Under the pieces are notes generated by a model. The model made no database searches. It saw only the letters and a list, made by a program, of their open reading frames with translations, and was not told the DNA's origin. Positions 5,820 through 8,990 of a DNA stretch of 8,990 bases are shown here, piece by piece; the stretch's first letter is position 1; each line of letters opens with the position of its first letter. The DNA comes from Verrucomicrobiales bacterium (lineage in GTDB: Bacteria > Verrucomicrobiota > Verrucomicrobiia > Limisphaerales > UBA1100), in the NCBI GenBank assembly GCA_002719595.1, contig PBEJ01000029.1, positions 59,071 through 68,060 of the forward strand, read 5' to 3'. The translations under genes were made by a program, and so were the position numbers.

Positions 5820-5918
5820 GATATAATATTGTGCTGAATCTTTACGTTAAGCGTATTAAGGTGTGCTTCGTCACGAAAAACTTGCCAGCACAGTATTTTC
5901 AATTGGAAGGTTTATCTT
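5820..5918. promoter_or_regulatory. Divergent intergenic region with short palindrome
   Basis: These 99 bp must hold the start signals of the minus-strand GT4 gene and probably of the plus-strand GT-B gene. AT-rich ATATAATATT at 5821-5830 contains -10-like hexamers on both strands (plus TATAAT at 5822-5827, minus TATTAT at 5823-5828), but no matching -35 box is seen on either. TTCGT-C-ACGAA at 5867-5877 is a short palindrome that might be an operator. No hairpin long enough to be a terminator or riboswitch is visible. Confidence 0.3.
5905..5910 (+). promoter_or_regulatory. Ribosome binding site of the GT-B gene
   Basis: GGAAGG is followed by eight bases and the ATG at 5919-5921. It is the clearest Shine-Dalgarno site in the window and fixes this start. 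Confidence 0.65.
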
Positions 5919-6899
5919 ATGTCTGACACGGGTCAATTTTGGAAAATATATGCTTTGGGTGGAGGGTTAGGTCATTTCAATCGTGCGCTTAGTCTTTCTA
6001 GATTAGCTATTTCTCGAGGACACAAAGTCGAAATTTTGACAAATTCTCGATTTGTCCCCCATATCCCATGGGAAAAAGAATTGGGAGAATTAGGGAACGT
6101 CATTTCTATAGATTCAAATGCTTCTTCTGAGCATACCTCACAAGTAGTGGTTGATTGGCTGCGAAGGCAGAGATTTGATAGGTTGATCGTCGATACGTTT
6201 CCTCGTGGGCTTGCTGGTGAGTTGCCGGAATTATTGGCGGAGGTGACAGTTCCAAAAGCACTCATTCACCGGGATTTAAACCCTGAATATATCAAGCAGC
6301 ATGATGTAGAGAAAGCGGTTGCGAAGTTTGATCAACTGATTCTTCCCGGGGAAGATGCTCCATTTAAAAATGCTGTTAGGGCGCGTCGCACTGCTCCTTG
6401 GTTTATTCGTGATTCAGAAGAACTGCAGGCTGTTACAGAGGCTCGCAAACGTTTAGGCATTAGGGCTGGTGATTCACGACGGTTGCTTCTTGTTTGCAGT
6501 ACCGGTCGTGCACAGGAAGAGGGTCAATTTAAGAAAATCGGTGATAAACTTAGAGGATTACTTGATGGGTGGTTGGTGCGTTTGGTATCGCCCGCTCATA
6601 ATGCAGCAGAATTAAAGGTTTGGCCTCTTCTTTCCCTGCTTAATGGGGTTGACGCCTTGGTTGGAGGTGGAGGGTATAATTTGGTTAATGAAGCTCGGGC
6701 TACCGAAACGCCTCTCTTCGCCTTTTCTTTGGAGCGACGCTACGATAGACAGAGGAGACGATTGAAAACTAGTGAGTGCGTGAGTGACGTTTCTAAAATC
6801 GTTTCAGGTATTCAATTTTTACCGAAGCGTTCTGTTTCAAAAACCTACGTTAATGGGGCGCATAAAGCAGTAGATTTGATTGAGTCAAGTTGCGCGTGA
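5919..6899 (+). CDS. GT-B glycosyltransferase, MurG/GT28-like
   Basis: A protein of 326 residues with the two-domain outline of GT1/GT28 enzymes. The N-terminal half begins KIYALGGGLGHFNRALSL; G14-G-G-L-G-H19 is the Gly-rich loop shared with MurG-like enzymes, followed by ALSLSRLAISRGHKVEIL. A strand-Asp segment FDRLIVDTFPRG (86-97) and IHRDLNPEY (116-124) complete that half. The C-terminal half has LLLVCSTG (189-196) and a nucleotide-sugar loop VDALVGGGGYNLVNEARATETPLFAF (244-269) with E258. The RYDRQRRR segment (274-281) stands where GT28 enzymes have the DQ that binds the donor sugar. It is somewhat shorter than MurG (about 355 residues) and has no N-terminal membrane helix. It is unlikely to be MurG itself, since no cell-wall genes surround it. 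It may be co-transcribed with the sulfatase 35 bp downstream. Donor and acceptor are unknown. Confidence 0.8.
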   Translation: MSDTGQFWKIYALGGGLGHFNRALSLSRLAISRGHKVEILTNSRFVPHIPWEKELGELGNVISIDSNASSEHTSQVVVDWLRRQRFDRLIVDTFPRGLAGELPELLAEVTVPKALIHRDLNPEYIKQHDVEKAVAKFDQLILPGEDAPFKNAVRARRTAPWFIRDSEELQAVTEARKRLGIRAGDSRRLLLVCSTGRAQEEGQFKKIGDKLRGLLDGWLVRLVSPAHNAAELKVWPLLSLLNGVDALVGGGGYNLVNEARATETPLFAFSLERRYDRQRRRLKTSECVSDVSKIVSGIQFLPKRSVSKTYVNGAHKAVDLIESSCA

Positions 6900-6934
6900 C
6901 ATGAAGTCAATCTTCAGCCAACATTTTCTTCTAC

Positions 6935-8990
6935 ATGAAAAACTGCCTTTCATTACTGGCGTTAATGATTATTTCCGCCTCTCTTCATGCAAATCCACCC
7001 AATGTCATTGTCATTATGGCTGATGACATGGGCTGGGAATGTGTGAGTGCTTATCGTGACCTGATTACCAAGTATAATTACCCCAAAGCTAAGTTGGGCG
7101 AGGAGGATCATTATTCTACCCCCCACATCGATAAACTCGCAGCGGATGGCATACGCTTTGACCACGGTTATTCGCAGCCCATCTGCACGCCTTCGCGTGT
7201 ACAAATTATGACGGGGATCTATAACCAGAGAAACTACGTCAGGTTTGGTTTGCTTGATCCCAAGGCCAGAACTTTCGGTCATGTGATGAAAGATGCCGGT
7301 TACAAGACTTGCATTGTCGGCAAGTGGCAACTGGAAGGTGGCTTTGAGGGGCCGACCAAGTTTGGCTTTGATGAATATTGTCTTTGGCAACTTACCCGTC
7401 GTCCCGCCCGCTATCCTAATGTGGGCATGGAAGTAAATGGCAAAGAGATTGATTACCCAGGCAAGTATGGCCCGGATGTTGCAAGTGACTATTTGTGTAA
7501 TTTTATTGAACGCAATAAGGATAAGCCTTTCTTTGGCTACTACCCCATGATTCTGCCGCACTGGCCCTTTGAGCCAACCCCAGATTCCAAGGATTGGGAT
7601 CCCAAGAGCAAAGGCTGGGAAGGCGGTGGCCAGACACAGAAACAACCGAAGTACTTCCGCGAGATGGTGGCGTATGTCGATAAAATCATCGGTAAGATCG
7701 TGGCCAAGGTTGAAGAGCAGGGGTTGACTGAAAAGACACTTATTATTTTCACCGGTGATAACGGAACAGCCACCAGTGTGACGGGCGTCATGAATGGCCG
7801 CGTTATTAAAGGAGGCAAAGGAAGTATGCCCGACGCAGGTAACCATGTGCCTTTTGTTGTCAGCTGGCCCGGCACTGTTAAAGCAGGTCAAACCACCCGG
7901 GCGATTGTGAATTTTAGTGACATACTGCCGACCATTGCCGAGGCGGCCGGGGTAAAAGTGGAGCACAAGATTGATGGAGTCAGTTTTTTGGGTCATCTCA
8001 AGGGCGGTAAACCCGCGCGGCAAGTCAGTTACTGCTGGTATGCGCGTAATGGAGGAGCGAAAGGGCAGGAGTTTGCCCGCAGTGCAGACTGGAAACTCTA
8101 CCCCGATGGTAAGTTGTACAATGTATATAAAGACGTCGCGGAAAAGAATCCCGTCAGCCCCGGTGAGCTGGATCAGAAAGCCCGCAATATTTACGCACAA
8201 CTGCAGCAGGAGCTTGACCGGATGAAAGGTACACGCACGACCTTTGATTTATCCAAGTATCCGAAACCTGACGCCAATCAACCTAAAGTTCCCAAGTCGC
8301 CAGCAGAAGTGCTGTGCGAGGGTAAGTACGCTGGGCATTTGCAGGGTGTGTGTCGGGGGGCTAACGGTAATTTCTTCTGGAGCTTTACCCGAGCACTGGT
8401 CAAGACCGATACTAAAGGTAAGGTTTTAAAAAAGATTGAAGTGCCTGACCACCATGGTGATGTTTGCTTTGCGGGTGGGAAAATTTATTGTGCGGTCAAT
8501 TTTGGCGCTTTCAATAATCCTGAAGGCAAGTCTGATAACTGGGTGTATGTTTATAACTCCAAAGATCTCGAATGCCTGGCCAAGTATCCGGTGCCGGAAA
8601 TTAAGCATGGTGCAGGGGGGATTGCAGAGAAGAATGGCCGCTTTATTGTGGTGGGCGGTTTGCCCGAGGGAGTGAAGGAAAATTATGTTTATGAATACGA
8701 CAAGGAATTTAATTTCAAAAAACGTCACGTGATCAAGAGCGGTTGGACGCGCCTAGGTATTCAGGCGGCGGCCTTTGCTCAAGGCCACTGGTGGTTTGCG
8801 TGTTATGGCAGTGTGCTTCTTAAAACCACACCAGACTTCAAAATGGTGGGTAAATACAACTTCAATTGTGGCTACGGCGTCCTGCGCGGACCCAATAATA
8901 AGAGCCTATATTGCGCGGATGGCGTTACCGGCAAGGATGGTTCTGATGGAAACATTAAGACTGTGAAAGTGAGCAAGTTTGAAAAACTGA
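6935..8990 (+). CDS. Exported sulfatase with C-terminal propeller-like domain (3' truncated by window)
   Basis: The frame is open for 685 residues and does not stop inside the window; the last full codon is CTG at 8987-8989. The only plausible start is ATG 6935, because an in-frame TGA lies at 6902-6904. No Shine-Dalgarno site precedes it. Residues 1-19 are a signal peptide with likely cleavage after SLHA. The sulfatase domain (about 22-430) shows NVIVIMADDMGWE with metal ligands D30/D31, the formylglycine motif C84-T-P-S-R88, GKWQL (K130), LPHWPF (H209), FTGDNG (D275, N276) and GGKG (K295). It should hydrolyse a sulfate ester of a glycan in the periplasm or outside, after oxidation of C84 by a formylglycine-generating enzyme not encoded here. 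GKWQ replaces the usual GKWH. From about residue 455 an extra domain shows repeated strands (GDVCFAGGKIYCAV, GIAEKNGRFIVVGG, AAAFAQGHWWFACYG), suggesting a beta-propeller for substrate binding. The gene follows the GT-B gene on the same strand. Confidence 0.93.
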   Translation, partial: MKNCLSLLALMIISASLHANPPNVIVIMADDMGWECVSAYRDLITKYNYPKAKLGEEDHYSTPHIDKLAADGIRFDHGYSQPICTPSRVQIMTGIYNQRNYVRFGLLDPKARTFGHVMKDAGYKTCIVGKWQLEGGFEGPTKFGFDEYCLWQLTRRPARYPNVGMEVNGKEIDYPGKYGPDVASDYLCNFIERNKDKPFFGYYPMILPHWPFEPTPDSKDWDPKSKGWEGGGQTQKQPKYFREMVAYVDKIIGKIVAKVEEQGLTEKTLIIFTGDNGTATSVTGVMNGRVIKGGKGSMPDAGNHVPFVVSWPGTVKAGQTTRAIVNFSDILPTIAEAAGVKVEHKIDGVSFLGHLKGGKPARQVSYCWYARNGGAKGQEFARSADWKLYPDGKLYNVYKDVAEKNPVSPGELDQKARNIYAQLQQELDRMKGTRTTFDLSKYPKPDANQPKVPKSPAEVLCEGKYAGHLQGVCRGANGNFFWSFTRALVKTDTKGKVLKKIEVPDHHGDVCFAGGKIYCAVNFGAFNNPEGKSDNWVYVYNSKDLECLAKYPVPEIKHGAGGIAEKNGRFIVVGGLPEGVKENYVYEYDKEFNFKKRHVIKSGWTRLGIQAAAFAQGHWWFACYGSVLLKTTPDFKMVGKYNFNCGYGVLRGPNNKSLYCADGVTGKDGSDGNIKTVKVSKFEKL
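8297..8990 (+). other. Propeller-like C-terminal domain of the sulfatase
   Basis: Residues 455-685 come after a Pro/Lys-rich linker (KYPKPDANQPKVPKSP, 441-456), beyond the usual end of the sulfatase domain. At least four similar units are visible, each with a hydrophobic strand pair around a Gly or Asn turn: around residues 468-486 (LQGVCRGANGNFFWSF), 507-523, 558-575 and 608-625, with a possible fifth at 646-662. HGD or HGA precedes the second and third units. Spacing of about 40-50 residues suits propeller blades. The domain may bind the substrate or anchor the enzyme to a glycan; this is an inference from pattern alone. Confidence 0.5.

Noticed and set aside
6962..8200. 412-codon open frame on the minus strand
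   Set aside because: It lies wholly antisense to the sulfatase, whose frame carries all catalytic motifs. Its translation shows no domain and looks like a typical antisense open frame created by the codon bias of the sense gene.
7971..8966. Four short plus-strand open frames inside the sulfatase
   Set aside because: They lie in other frames of a continuous 685-codon reading frame, and the sulfatase frame is intact throughout, so there is no frameshift.

Overview
The window looks like an accessory cell-surface carbohydrate region of a bacterium of the PVC group, most likely Verrucomicrobiota. That placement is inferred from three things: an exported Cys-type sulfatase of the style abundant in Verrucomicrobia, Planctomycetes and Lentisphaerae; weak or absent Shine-Dalgarno sites before several genes; and cargo made mostly of glycosyltransferases and lineage-restricted hypothetical proteins. 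No rRNA, tRNA, CRISPR array, transposase or integrase is visible.

Left part (1-3329). The 3' end of an unidentified plus-strand gene (1-108) converges on a tight minus-strand cluster. In transcription order the cluster is: a cysteine-rich two-helix membrane protein (3329-2382); a small protein with a cross-brace zinc finger and a His/Asp-rich tail (2379-1990, two bases downstream); a GT-A-like glycosyltransferase that starts at TTG inside a TTGA stop/start overlap (1993-1034); and, after a longer gap, a lipoprotein built of about six 20-residue repeats (about 924-208). The spacing suggests at least the first three are made together. Their joint role is unknown, and this is the least explained part of the window.

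Middle part (3330-6899). A 175-bp divergent intergenic region with an AT-rich inverted repeat, a TATAAT box and a 14-bp palindrome leads into a GT4-type glycosyltransferase (3505-4674, plus). A second GT4-type enzyme (5819-4671, minus) converges on it with a four-base stop overlap. A short divergent region follows, then a MurG/GT28-like GT-B glycosyltransferase (5919-6899, plus) with a clear ribosome binding site.

Right part (6935-8990). An exported sulfatase with the CTPSR formylglycine motif follows 35 bp downstream, probably in the same transcript. After the sulfatase domain it carries about 230 residues that look like a beta-propeller. The reading frame is still open at the window edge.

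Taken together, four glycosyltransferases of different folds and one sulfatase suggest assembly of an exported polysaccharide, or decoration of the envelope, plus desulfation of a sulfated glycan outside the cytoplasm. No Wzx/Wzy/ABC export gene or nucleotide-sugar synthesis gene lies in the window, so the pathway cannot be named.
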